Source: Paenibacillus macerans
GTDB taxonomy: Bacteria > Bacillota > Bacilli > Paenibacillales > Paenibacillaceae
Assembly: GCF_023715465.1 (NCBI RefSeq)
Contig: NZ_JAMBOE010000030.1
Coordinates: 1 to 41,615 of the forward strand
Length of the DNA stretch: 41,615 bases
Direction: 5' to 3'
Every line of letters begins with the position of its first letter. The first letter of the stretch is position 1. The position numbers and the translations under genes were made by a program. The notes beneath the pieces were generated by a model, which saw only the letters and a list, made by a program, of their open reading frames with translations, made no database searches and was not told where the DNA came from. Below, one piece after another: positions 8,353 to 15,054 of the stretch.

Positions 8353-10315
8353 GATGCCCCTCCTTGTTCAGATTCAACTGTCCGCGAACCCTTCGTTTCT
8401 GCGCGGAACTAATGATGATGCCTTGCCGGTTGACAAAGCCTTGCGCGTGATACCAATCATACAACTGGCGGAAAACCCATATCAGCTCCTTTTCGCCCGG
8501 GCAAGCGATCATCCAGTCCAAAGCGACGATTTCCCCTTCTCCGCCTGTCGTGATGACCAAGCCGATTCGGGGTTGCTTGATCCTCCCGGACGGCACCAGA
8601 TACAATCGGTCTCCGCTTGAAAGTGTAAGGCAGTTCAGATCTTGCAATCCGGCCGGATCATTCAGCCTAATTTTAAAACGTTTCCATAAATGCTGCACCG
8701 CTTGGTCTCGAGGCTGGCCTGCGATAAATAGGTCGGCATCGTCAAGAATGTCTGCCAGAAAACTCCGGCCTGGGCCGGCTTGGCGCCCCTTTATAGCCTC
8801 CTGAACGATCCGCACGGTAACAAGCTTGACGTCAGCCTCACCAAATAGAGCGCTTACAAGAATCACCGGGACATCCGTTTCACTAAGCTTGACGGTGGAA
8901 ATGATCAGGTCGGCTTTGTCCTTCCAGGATGCCGCCGCCTTGGCCGAAGAGACGGTATCGACGATTTTCCAATCGGGAAAAGTGCGCAAAATCCGGGTTT
9001 TCAGCAGATGGGAAGTTCCAATCCCGCTTGAGCAGACCAGCAGAACTTTCTTGTATTTCACCTGCTGCTCGATGGAATTCTGGAAGTATAAGGTTAAATA
9101 TCCGAGTTCGTCTTCGCTAACCTCCCGTCCTTTCCACTCGGCGGACATCAGAGCCATGGACATTACCGTGATGTCGAACACCGCCGGGAACTCCCGCTTA
9201 ATTTCGGCAAGCATCGGATTTTTAATGGAAATCCGATATTTCAGCCGATTCATCATCGGTTTAAAATGCACGATCAACCCGCTTCGCAACTGCTCATCCC
9301 CAGTAAGACCGGTTTGGATCAACGTCGAAAAACAAGCGACCAACCGGGCGGCGATCCGGGGGATATCGGGATTTTCCCGCACGATAAGCTCGGTGGCCGA
9401 AAGGCTATAAGCGGATATCCCGGCTCCGGACGAAATCAGATGTTGATAAATAAAATAGGTCTCCTCCTCCGGCAGACTGCCGCCAACGTATTGCTCGACG
9501 TGCTTTATAATCGAAGCGGCAATTTTAAAAGCGTTTTCGTCCAAGGATGAATCTTGCCGGGCATCCGGTTTGCCGGGCAGAAGCTTACCTTTTTCAAACC
9601 TTTTGATCAAAATAAGCAAATGGGACAGCATATTAATATAATACGGATCGCCAATCGGATAACTCAGGTCGTGTTCGGTTTTCTCCAGCAGCTCCTGCAC
9701 AAACCTGACGGCTCCCGGTTCAAACTGCCGCTCCAGTTCCCGGTAGGTTTGGCGGTCGATCCGGTTTTGCTCGGCGCAGCCGCTTTCCTTGGGATAGGTG
9801 AGGATCAGTTCGTTGACGAGGTACATAAAAGCTTTGCGGATATCTTCCTCCGCTCCCCTGATGTGCGTCCCCTTCTGATTGCGGACCAACTGCAACCGGA
9901 AGGGTTCCAGCATGCCCTCAATAAATTTCAAATCGTTGACAATCGAGGCATTGCTGATGTAATACGCCGCCGCCAGCCTGCTGATGGACGTCTCTTTCGG
10001 CGCCTGGCTCAGCAGTTCGGATAGAATTTGAATCCGCCTGGCCCCGGTGGACTGATCCGATGGTTCAGGGGGATCTTCGAATTGATATCCCTTATTCCGG
10101 GGCATGACCGGCAATTCCAGCATGTACCCTTTTCCCGGCTGTTTTTTTAGCCCGATTCTCTCGCGTTCCAGCCTTTCTTCCACCGCCTGCAGCTCGCGGT
10201 AAATCGTCTTTTCCGACAAGTCGAGCCTGTCGGCTATCCATTTGGCGGTAACGTAGTTCCGCTGCCGGCTGAGTAAGTTAATGATTCTTTTCTGCCTGCT
10301 TGATAGCGCTATCAT
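8327..10315 (-). CDS. PRD-containing transcriptional activator with EIIB- and EIIA-like domains (MtlR/LicR type)
   Basis: Multidomain PTS-linked regulator of 662 residues. In order: winged HTH (RQKRIINLLSRQRNYVTAKWIADRL...SEKTIYREL), a second Mga-like HTH (ISRLAAAYYISNASIVNDL), two PTS regulation domains with candidate phospho-histidines (EHDLSYPIGDPYYINMLSHL and LIVHFKPMMNRLKY), an EIIB-like domain with KVLLVCSSGIGTSHLL, and a C-terminal EIIA-like region. That last region lacks a recognisable IPHG active site, so it may not carry phosphate. I chose the ATG at 10315 (AAGGAGG, eight bases upstream) over a GTG at 10324. It heads the operon regulator-EIIA-EIIB-EIIC-aldolase. Known relatives are activated by HPr/EIIB-controlled phosphorylation. 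Autoregulation through the palindrome at 10385-10397 is inferred. Confidence 0.9.
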   Translation of the reverse strand: MIALSSRQKRIINLLSRQRNYVTAKWIADRLDLSEKTIYRELQAVEERLERERIGLKKQPGKGYMLELPVMPRNKGYQFEDPPEPSDQSTGARRIQILSELLSQAPKETSISRLAAAYYISNASIVNDLKFIEGMLEPFRLQLVRNQKGTHIRGAEEDIRKAFMYLVNELILTYPKESGCAEQNRIDRQTYRELERQFEPGAVRFVQELLEKTEHDLSYPIGDPYYINMLSHLLILIKRFEKGKLLPGKPDARQDSSLDENAFKIAASIIKHVEQYVGGSLPEEETYFIYQHLISSGAGISAYSLSATELIVRENPDIPRIAARLVACFSTLIQTGLTGDEQLRSGLIVHFKPMMNRLKYRISIKNPMLAEIKREFPAVFDITVMSMALMSAEWKGREVSEDELGYLTLYFQNSIEQQVKYKKVLLVCSSGIGTSHLLKTRILRTFPDWKIVDTVSSAKAAASWKDKADLIISTVKLSETDVPVILVSALFGEADVKLVTVRIVQEAIKGRQAGPGRSFLADILDDADLFIAGQPRDQAVQHLWKRFKIRLNDPAGLQDLNCLTLSSGDRLYLVPSGRIKQPRIGLVITTGGEGEIVALDWMIACPGEKELIWVFRQLYDWYHAQGFVNRQGIIISSAQKRRVRGQLNLNKEGHHGYRPNSQ

Positions 10316-10384
10316 GAGGATCACCTCCTTAACTCACGTTTATCATAACACCCCCTCGATATCACGAGAAATACTAAATCATGT

Positions 10385-10401
10385 CCGTAAATTACGGTCA
10401 A
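10385..10401 (-). promoter_or_regulatory. Palindromic operator candidate with overlapping -35 box of the PTS operon
   Basis: CCGTAA-A-TTACGG is a perfect 6+6 inverted repeat around one central base. It abuts a minus-strand TTGACC (10401-10396), and TTTAGT, 17 bases further on, could be the -10. The pair lies 60-90 bp upstream of the regulator start. A site here fits binding by the operon's own HTH regulator. The -10 is weak, as expected for an activated promoter. Confidence 0.45.
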
Positions 10402-10452
10402 ATTAATACGTCCCCCGCTCCTCTAAACCGTTCGTTATTTAAGTAGGACATA

Positions 10453-10665
10453 CTGGGCGGAAACGATCGGCGAAGTGGTCTGCATTCCGCCCGGGGCCGA
10501 CGGGCGCGTCAATCCGGAACATCTGGAGCGGGTGGGGGAGCGAACGCATGCTGCGCCGCGTGCGGGAGCTGACGGAGGTGCTGCTGCGGGAGCATGACTC
10601 GGGAACGAACGAATAGCGGCATATTTGCGAGCGGCGGCCGGCATTGGGGGAGGTGGTTCGAATTT
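10453..10665 (+). pseudogene. Internally deleted remnant of a class V aminotransferase (cysteine desulfurase-like) gene
   Basis: Three blocks match the intact gene at 26486-28024 in order. Bases 10453-10531 match 26992-27070, about 10528-10589 match 27511-27572, and 10596-10665 match 27941-28013. The six differences I count in the first block are all synonymous. The first junction lies at GGAGCGG, which occurs twice in the intact gene (27064 and 27508), so a 444-bp deletion between 7-bp repeats explains it. The third block has TGG changed to TAG and frame-breaking indels near its end. The 5' part of the gene is absent. It has no promoter or start and is certainly non-functional. Confidence 0.9.
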
Positions 10666-10667
10666 GC

Positions 10668-10725
10668 TTGAAAAATAGCCGGATTTAAGCGAAATAAGCG
10701 CTGTGCCAACCGTTAGAATATTGGT
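10668..10725 (+). repeat. Partial family B intergenic repeat
   Basis: Contains AGCCGGATTTAAGCGAAATAAGCGCTGTGCCAACCGTTAGAAT (10678-10720), the central module of family B (compare 195-233 and the minus strand of 29113-29158). It directly follows the aminotransferase remnant. The next bases, 10740-10780, share a short block with 29330-29367. Confidence 0.7.
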
Positions 10726-10780
10726 GTGGCTAGAAAATGTATCTTGTCAGATTTAATGCAACGCTAGTGCTCTCATTAAG

Positions 10781-11872
10781 TCATAATTTCGGCAAGCGCA
10801 CTTCAAACTGCGTGCGGATGACGTCGCTTTGCGCTGAAATGGAGCCCTCATGCTGTTCAATGATATTTTTGGCGATGAACAGGCCGAGGCCGGTGCTGCC
10901 TTCCTGATGCGTCCGCGCCCGGTCGCCGGTGAAAAACATGTCAAACAGATGCGGCAGCTCGTTCGGCGGAATGGAATCCCCGTAATTGATGACACGGATG
11001 ACCGCGTTCCCTTCTTCCATCCGGCCGTGGATATCGATGTACCCTCCGTCTTTGCCGTAACGGACGGCGTTGGACAGCAGATTCTCGAACACGCGGGCCA
11101 GCAGGTCCCCATCGCCGGAGATCATCAGTTGAGGGGCGAGGTCGAGGCGGACGGTCAGCTCGTTTTTTTCGAACAGGGGGTACAGTTCTTCAGCCAGTTG
11201 GGTCAGCAGTTCGCCGAGGTCAATCGGCCCCCGGTTCAGCTTCAGCTTGCCGTAGTTCATCCGCGTGATCTCGAACAACTCGTCGATTAGCTTCTCCAGC
11301 CGCTGCGATTTGGTATAGGCGATGGAGGTGTAATGCTTCATCTGTTCGGCGGTCAAATCCTTGCCCTGTAGAATGAAGTCCAGGTACCCGATCACGGAGG
11401 TCAGCGGCGTTCGCAAATCATGGGCCAGGTTGAGCACCAGCTGCTCTTTGCTGGTTTCGGCGAAATCGCCCCGTTCCACTGCCTGCTGCAGCTTTTCGCT
11501 GGCCAGGTTGATGTCCCGCGCGATATCCCCAAGCTCATCGCCCGACGGAACATGAACCCGGTAGCTGAAATCGCCCCCGGCCAGCTGGTTGATTCCCCGG
11601 GAAATTTCCCGGAAATAAGCGACGTAACGACGGGTTAGCAGATAGAAGTAGAAAAATGAGATCGGGAAAAAAATGATCAGGAACACGTTAATATCGCCGA
11701 TATCTCTGATCGTTTCGCGGATTCCGAACATCGGATTTTCTCGAAACAACGTATGGTAATACTGCTGCAGCGCCAAGTAAATTAGAAAAGTAGTGCCGGC
11801 AGACAAGATCATACTCAGCCCGAACAACTTGATCATCTGGAAGCGAAAACTGCGGAATTTGGTTTTAGCCAT
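10781..11872 (-). CDS. VanS-like sensor histidine kinase
   Basis: Membrane sensor kinase of 363 residues. It has two transmembrane segments (about 17-36 and 62-80) around a very short extracellular loop of some 25 residues, a HAMP linker (about 82-135), an H-box NLAHDLRTPLTSVIGYLD with phospho-acceptor His151, an N-box ENLLSNAVRYG, and the G-boxes DMFFTGDRARTHQEGSTGLGLFIAKN. This layout is that of the VanS/YkoH-like group. The gene overlaps its response regulator by 8 bp, so the two are translationally coupled. With so small an outer loop it probably senses a signal in the membrane. No resistance genes such as vanHAX lie nearby, so the target is unknown. Confidence 0.92.
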   Translation of the reverse strand: MAKTKFRSFRFQMIKLFGLSMILSAGTTFLIYLALQQYYHTLFRENPMFGIRETIRDIGDINVFLIIFFPISFFYFYLLTRRYVAYFREISRGINQLAGGDFSYRVHVPSGDELGDIARDINLASEKLQQAVERGDFAETSKEQLVLNLAHDLRTPLTSVIGYLDFILQGKDLTAEQMKHYTSIAYTKSQRLEKLIDELFEITRMNYGKLKLNRGPIDLGELLTQLAEELYPLFEKNELTVRLDLAPQLMISGDGDLLARVFENLLSNAVRYGKDGGYIDIHGRMEEGNAVIRVINYGDSIPPNELPHLFDMFFTGDRARTHQEGSTGLGLFIAKNIIEQHEGSISAQSDVIRTQFEVRLPKL

Positions 11873-12566
11873 TGAACGTATAACCTACTCCCCACACGGT
11901 TTTAATCAGCTTGTTTTTGTGCTGGTCTTCCCCCAGCTTCTTGCGCAGGGTTCGGATATGCACCATCACCGTATTTCCACCTTCGTAATAAGCCTCGCCC
12001 CACACCTGCCGGAAAATATGCTCCGAACTGAACACCTTTTTCGGATGGCTGGCCAGCATATATAAAATATCGAATTCCTTGGGCGTCAGCTCGACCCGTT
12101 CGCCGTACAGGAATACGGTCCGCTCCTCGGGATGGACGACGAGCCCGCCGGCCTCCAGCACAGGGGTCCCCGCCTGCGTACCCGCCGACGGGTTGAGCTC
12201 CATGAAGCGGCGCAGCTGCGCGTTCACCCGGGCCACCAGCTCCATCGGGTTGAACGGTTTGGTCATGTAATCGTCGGCGCCGCGGACCAGCCCGGTAATT
12301 TTATCGAGGTCGCTGGCCTTGGCGCTCAGAAAAATAATCGGCAGATGATGCCGCTCGCGAATTTGCCGCGTCGCTTCGTACCCGTCGAGCCCCGGCATCA
12401 TGATGTCCAGAATCGCCAAATCGACCGGCTGCGTCCGCACGGCGTCAACCGCCTGCTGCCCGTCGGGAACTTTGATGCAGCGGTAGCCCTCTCTAGCCAG
12501 ATGCAGCTCAATCAGATCGGCGATTTCCGCCTCGTCATCCGCAATCAATATCGTGATTGGTTTCAT
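11865..12566 (-). CDS. OmpR/VanR-family response regulator
   Basis: Cytosolic DNA-binding response regulator of 233 residues. The receiver domain (1-120) shows the acidic pair ADDEAE at 9-14, phospho-acceptor Asp54 in LAILDIMMPGLDG, and Lys103 in DYMTKPFNP. A winged-helix OmpR domain follows (about 140-230) with ELTPKEFDILYMLASHP and VMVHIRTLRKKLGED...IKTVWGVGYTF. AAAGGAGAG lies about ten bases before the ATG. It is the first gene of the two-component operon, its kinase following with an 8-bp overlap. It would be phosphorylated by that kinase. Its regulon is not evident here. Confidence 0.95.
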   Translation of the reverse strand: MKPITILIADDEAEIADLIELHLAREGYRCIKVPDGQQAVDAVRTQPVDLAILDIMMPGLDGYEATRQIRERHHLPIIFLSAKASDLDKITGLVRGADDYMTKPFNPMELVARVNAQLRRFMELNPSAGTQAGTPVLEAGGLVVHPEERTVFLYGERVELTPKEFDILYMLASHPKKVFSSEHIFRQVWGEAYYEGGNTVMVHIRTLRKKLGEDQHKNKLIKTVWGVGYTFNG

Positions 12567-12592
12567 CGTTAGGCCCTCTCCTTTTCATCGAC

Positions 12593-12622
12593 AGCATAAC
12601 CGAGATCGGCCTACGATTTCAA
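12593..12622 (-). promoter_or_regulatory. Probable promoter of the two-component operon
   Basis: On the minus strand, TTGAAA (12622-12617) and TATGCT (12598-12593) are 18 bases apart and lie 27 bp upstream of the response regulator start. The match to a housekeeping sigma promoter is moderate. Confidence 0.45.
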
Positions 12623-12638
12623 ATGTTCATTCTTATAT

Positions 12639-12759
12639 TCCAGAAACGTTCACGGCTGCGTTGGAGGAGGCTAATGAGTATGCAGATTTAGAATGGGTAC
12701 GGGAGACGGATGAAGAAACACTGCAAATGAGAAGCCTGAAGACTTTGCTTGCTTGGTAG
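12639..12759 (+). pseudogene. Possible C-terminal gene remnant
   Basis: A plus-strand frame ending at 12759 reads IPETFTAALEEANEYADLEW followed by an acidic helix and LKTLLAW. The composition looks like real protein. There is no start codon with a ribosome site, and the frame upstream runs back through the promoter of the two-component operon. I do not recognise the family. It may be the tail of a lost gene or chance. Confidence 0.25.
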
Positions 12760-12814
12760 AGGGAATCCTGTCGACAAAACGCAGATATTATACGGTAAGA
12801 CATTTTTTTGGAAA

Positions 12815-12861
12815 GTAAAACCCTGATTTTACTACGCTAAGGAGAAAAGTCAGGGTTTTAC
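12815..12861. terminator. Stem-loop terminator after the VOC remnant
   Basis: GTAAAACCCTGA (12815-12826) and TCAGGGTTTTAC (12850-12861) form a perfect 12-bp stem. It ends four bases after the minus-strand stop of the VOC remnant. On the minus strand the stem is followed by TTTCC and then a run of As, so termination there depends mostly on the stem. Confidence 0.7.
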
Positions 12862-12864
12862 CTG

Positions 12865-13320
12865 CTACTGACGTTTCAACCACTCTTCAAATGTCATCAT
12901 TTCAAAATCTTCTTCTGTATCTAATCGAATTGGAGTTATCAGTTCAATTGAGTTACCATCTGGATCATCAAAATAAATTGCAGCATGTGCTTGAAGATTG
13001 TTAGGTAATACAAGTGGTTGGCGATGTTCATCAAAGCCAAAAGAAGTGCGAATGGCAATCCCTTTTTCATTTAACCATTCTTTCGTATGTAAAATATCCT
13101 CCTTGTCTACATAAAATGCCATGTGACGTATTGAAGGGTGATATGGGATCTCTACTCGTTCAGTTTCCCATAACCCAAGTCAACTCTCTCCTTTTACAAT
13201 CCAGAAAAACACTAACTTATCTTGTTTATAAGCTATTTCTAATCCCAACTTTTGTAAAATGAAATCGAATTTTCTAAGTTACTTATTGGCAAATGCGCTT
13301 CGTATAACCCTTTATCAAAA
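12865..13320 (-). pseudogene. Degraded VOC/glyoxalase-family gene
   Basis: The open C-terminal part (12865-13122) reads SIRHMAFYVDKED, then AIYFDDPDGNSIELITPI and a tail FEEWLKRQ, as in glyoxalase/bleomycin-resistance fold proteins. The DPDGNSIEL block carries the metal-site Glu. Upstream the same frame continues as FFWIVKGES, an in-frame TGA (13182-13180), then LGLWETERVEIPYHP. Further upstream a one-base loss in a run of As (13250-13253) separates it from GLYEAHLPISNLENSISFYK, the expected N-terminus. One stop and one frameshift therefore inactivate a protein of about 150 residues. It is clearly richer in A and T than the neighbouring operons, which hints at transfer from another Bacillales source. 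Confidence 0.8.
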
Positions 13321-13513
13321 GAAACACCTCATTTTCTCAATATTAGTTGAAGAAACCTAGAACCGGAAATTAACGATTTTAGCTTGAAGTTCAAAACCCA
13401 AAAGTTATGAATGGGCCAATTATGTGAAATTGGAGCAGCCGACTTATCAAATACTTCCTGGGGTCGTAATTGTCAGCCCTTTGAATTATCTTCTATCATT
13501 TTCAAGAATTTGG

Positions 13514-13519
13514 TATAAT
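13514..13519 (+). promoter_or_regulatory. Extended -10 promoter of the small ORF transcript
   Basis: TGGTATAAT is an exact extended -10 element (TATAAT at 13514-13519), with only a weak TTCTAT 17 bases upstream. It would start RNA near 13526, about 55 bases before the GTG of the 42-residue ORF. Confidence 0.65.
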
Positions 13520-13580
13520 AAAATGGACGAGGTGCACCGGTGGGCGGACGCGGCGAAGCTACCCGAAAGGGGGGGAGGCC

Positions 13581-13709
13581 GTGTCCATTCTTGAATTGTG
13601 CTTGAAGCTGTTGGACGGGGTGTCGAAGCTGGTCGGGATTCTGACCGGAATTAACACGTTACTTACCGCCCGCAAGCAGGCGCGAGACAAGAAAAACCAC
13701 CGGGAATAG
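13581..13709 (+). CDS. 42-residue amphipathic peptide, candidate type I toxin
   Basis: Starts at GTG 13581 behind a very strong site, GGGGGGGAGG, and ends at TAG 13707-13709. The peptide begins MSILELCLKLLDGVSKLVGI, continues LTGINTLLTA and ends in a charged tail (RKQARDKKNHRE). A short hydrophobic or amphipathic helix plus a basic tail is the layout of small Bacillales holin-like/type I toxins and of cytolytic peptides. This one has several charges inside the helix, so it is not a textbook member. The stop codon lies inside the terminator loop. A strong opposing promoter at 13833-13838 would make an RNA antisense to the 3' end, as in txpA/RatA. I know no exact homologue. The function is inferred from layout. 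Confidence 0.55.
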   Translation: MSILELCLKLLDGVSKLVGILTGINTLLTARKQARDKKNHRE

Positions 13710-13733
13710 GTTGGCTGCCCCCCGGTGGTTTTT
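13692..13733. terminator. Perfect 13-bp bidirectional terminator shared by sense and antisense RNAs
   Basis: AAAAACCACCGGG (13692-13704) and CCCGGTGGTTTTT (13721-13733) are exact inverted copies with a 16-base loop. Because the arms begin with A5 and end with T5, it can terminate RNA in both directions. The small ORF's stop codon is inside the loop. Confidence 0.9.
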
Positions 13734-13781
13734 CGGCCGTAATGCTTGAAATCTCGCCGTGGTTGCCCATCGGCCCTTGTC

Positions 13782-13809
13782 TGCCGCGATCCAGCATCGC
13801 GGCATTTTT
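13782..13809 (+). terminator. Second terminator downstream of the small ORF
   Basis: TGCCGCGAT-CCAGC-ATCGCGGCA is a perfect 9-bp stem with a five-base loop, followed by TTTTTCATTTT. This is a textbook intrinsic terminator on the plus strand, 50 bp beyond the first one. A read-through toxin RNA ending here would overlap almost all of the antisense RNA. Confidence 0.8.
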
Positions 13810-14021
13810 CATTTTGCGTGTTTTCTAAGCACATTATACCACAAGAAGAGGTTACGTAAAAGCTTGATCCGCCTCCGTTGGCTTATCGCGGCCAACTCCG
13901 CGACCGTGGCAATATCTACACCGGGGGTGCTGACGAGTTCACGGCAGAACGAATGTCTCAATCGGCGTGGGGAGACGCCGTATTTATACAGCATACGCTG
14001 CACGGTTATATCAACGTTAGT
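13809..14021 (-). pseudogene. C-terminal remnant of a tyrosine recombinase (phage-type integrase)
   Basis: The minus-strand frame reads TVQRMLYKYGVSPRRLRHSF, then CRELVSTPGVDIATVAELA. This is the C-terminal catalytic box of tyrosine recombinases, with the His-x-x-Arg region as RLRHSF. The expected continuation (GH, then a Tyr nucleophile) is replaced by unrelated sequence that ends at 13809. The frame is closed upstream by a TAG near 14020, so the remaining Arg box and the core domain are missing. It marks a former mobile element. The antisense promoter of the small ORF locus lies inside its corrupted 3' end. Confidence 0.7.
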
Positions 14022-14024
14022 ATT

Positions 14025-14261
14025 CTACTGTTCATAGTGTGATTTTGATTTCAAGCTTCGTATCATTCGATCTATTGCGAAACCTACCAAAAACCAAAAC
14101 AACATTGTTATTACATAAGTGAGGGTAATTGGGAAAGGTATCTGTCTTAGGGCAGGAAAATTTATTGACATCCACATTACAGGGATAGACAAGGCAAGAA
14201 GGATATTGTAATCATCATATCCTGAAACATTTACAATGATGACTATTGCTGATATCAACAC
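14025..14261 (-). CDS. Small two-helix membrane protein, unknown, possibly truncated
   Basis: An open frame of 78 residues from a GTG at 14261. It has two or three hydrophobic stretches (LISAIVIIVNVSG, LLALSIPVMWMSI and TLTYVITMLFWFLVGFAID) and a basic end (RSLKSKSHYEQ). There is no good ribosome site at the GTG, and the same frame continues upstream (GRFWLV...) to a stem-loop at 14294-14327, so the true N-terminus is uncertain. It has lower GC than the operons on either side. I do not recognise the family. It may be a remnant within the scarred region between 12.6 and 14.3 kb. Confidence 0.4.
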   Translation of the reverse strand: MLISAIVIIVNVSGYDDYNILLALSIPVMWMSINFPALRQIPFPITLTYVITMLFWFLVGFAIDRMIRSLKSKSHYEQ

Positions 14262-14293
14262 GAGCCAAAAACGACCGGTGTTTGTAAAGGAAG

Positions 14294-14327
14294 GGGCGGG
14301 CCGAAGTGATGATACTTCGGTCCGCCC
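14294..14327 (-). terminator. Terminator of the glucoside operon
   Basis: GGGCGGGCCGAAGT (14294-14307) and ACTTCGGTCCGCCC (14314-14327) form a 14-bp stem with one G-U pair and a 6-base loop. It lies 20 bp after the beta-phosphoglucomutase stop. On the minus strand CTTCCTTT follows. Confidence 0.75.
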
Positions 14328-14346
14328 TACGCTTGGTTCGAACTGA

Positions 14347-15021
14347 TTAACTTTTTAAGTCCAACGTTTTCCGTAAAAAGGCCACATTTAGCCCCGTAGT
14401 ATCCGGCAGGACAACGTCCGCCCCCGACGCGGTGAGCGCAGCTTCCTCGCCGATGCCCACTGCGGTCATGCCCGCGGCCTTGATCGCTTCGATCCCGGCC
14501 TGGGCGTCCTCGACGCCGATGCACGCCTCCGGCCCTACGCCGATTTCTTCGGCTCCGCGCAGGAATAGATCCGGGGCGGGTTTCCCCCGCTTGACCGAAT
14601 CCGGCGGCACCACGTAACTGAATAAGTCCGTGAGCTCCAAAGCGCGGAGAATCTGCGGCGCGTTTTTGCTGGCCGACGCGATGACCGCCGGAATCCCTTC
14701 GTGCCGCAACTCCAACAGCAGTTCACGTATGCCCGGATACGTATCCTCCGGTTTCAACCGCTCCAGCAGCGAGACGTAATGCTCGTTTTTCCGCCGCGCC
14801 ATTTCCTCTTTTTCCTCCGGCGTATAAGCATCTGCCTTGCCGCCGTGAACAAGAATCCGTTCCAGCGATTCCATCCGGCTGATGCCTTTAAGCTGCTCGT
14901 TAAACGCCCGGTCGATGGCGATGCCCAGTTCTTCGGCAAGCTGCTTCCAGGCGATGAAATGATATTCGGCGGTGTCGGTGATCACCCCGTCCAAATCAAA
15001 AATGACCGCTCTTAGTTCCAT
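14347..15021 (-). CDS. pgmB: Beta-phosphoglucomutase, HAD superfamily
   Basis: Cytosolic enzyme of 224 residues interconverting beta-glucose-1-phosphate and glucose-6-phosphate. HAD motif I is AVIFDLDGVITDTAEYHF, with nucleophile and acid/base Asp in DLDGV. Cap-domain residues GISRMESLERIL are typical of PgmB. Motif II is in VIASASKNA, motif III Lys in SVKRGKPAPDLFL, and motif IV is GVEDAQAGIEAIKAAGM. I use the ATG at 15021 (AGGAGTG about 11 bases upstream). A longer frame to 15156 runs into intergenic repeats and does not look like protein. It is the last gene of the operon headed by the GH65 phosphorylase, whose product is beta-glucose-1-phosphate, so the pathway is coherent. Confidence 0.93.
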   Translation of the reverse strand: MELRAVIFDLDGVITDTAEYHFIAWKQLAEELGIAIDRAFNEQLKGISRMESLERILVHGGKADAYTPEEKEEMARRKNEHYVSLLERLKPEDTYPGIRELLLELRHEGIPAVIASASKNAPQILRALELTDLFSYVVPPDSVKRGKPAPDLFLRGAEEIGVGPEACIGVEDAQAGIEAIKAAGMTAVGIGEEAALTASGADVVLPDTTGLNVAFLRKTLDLKS

Positions 15022-15054
15022 ATTGTCTAGAACACTCCTATCTACTTTTTTCAA

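Larger units (their letters stand above)
13692..13826 (-). ncRNA. Candidate antisense RNA (antitoxin) to the small ORF mRNA
   Basis: On the minus strand TGGTATAAT (TATAAT at 13838-13833) is an exact extended -10. RNA starting near 13826 would run about 135 bases to the shared terminator. It would begin with a stem (TGCCGCGAT / ATCGCGGCA, 13782-13804) that could protect its 5' end. It would be complementary to the 3' end of the 42-codon ORF, including its stop codon. No plausible protein is encoded. Convergent RNAs with a 3' overlap are how known Bacillus type I antitoxins act. The assignment rests on promoter, terminator and overlap alone. Confidence 0.5.

Noticed and set aside
10435..10709. 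Open frames on the minus strand over the aminotransferase remnant
   Set aside because: They are antisense to the remnant and equal to the antisense frames of the intact gene, with no start signals.
10781..12566. Vancomycin resistance cluster
   Set aside because: Only the regulator and kinase resemble VanR/VanS. No vanH, vanA or vanX-like gene is present.
12553..12759. Full 68-residue gene from ATG 12553
   Set aside because: The first half reads through the promoter and ribosome site of the response regulator gene on the other strand. Only the end looks protein-like, so I list it as a doubtful remnant.
13370..13430. A fourth family A copy near AAAACCCAAAAG-TTATGAATGGGCC
   Set aside because: Only two short blocks match and the order and spacing differ from the true copies. 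This may be coincidence.
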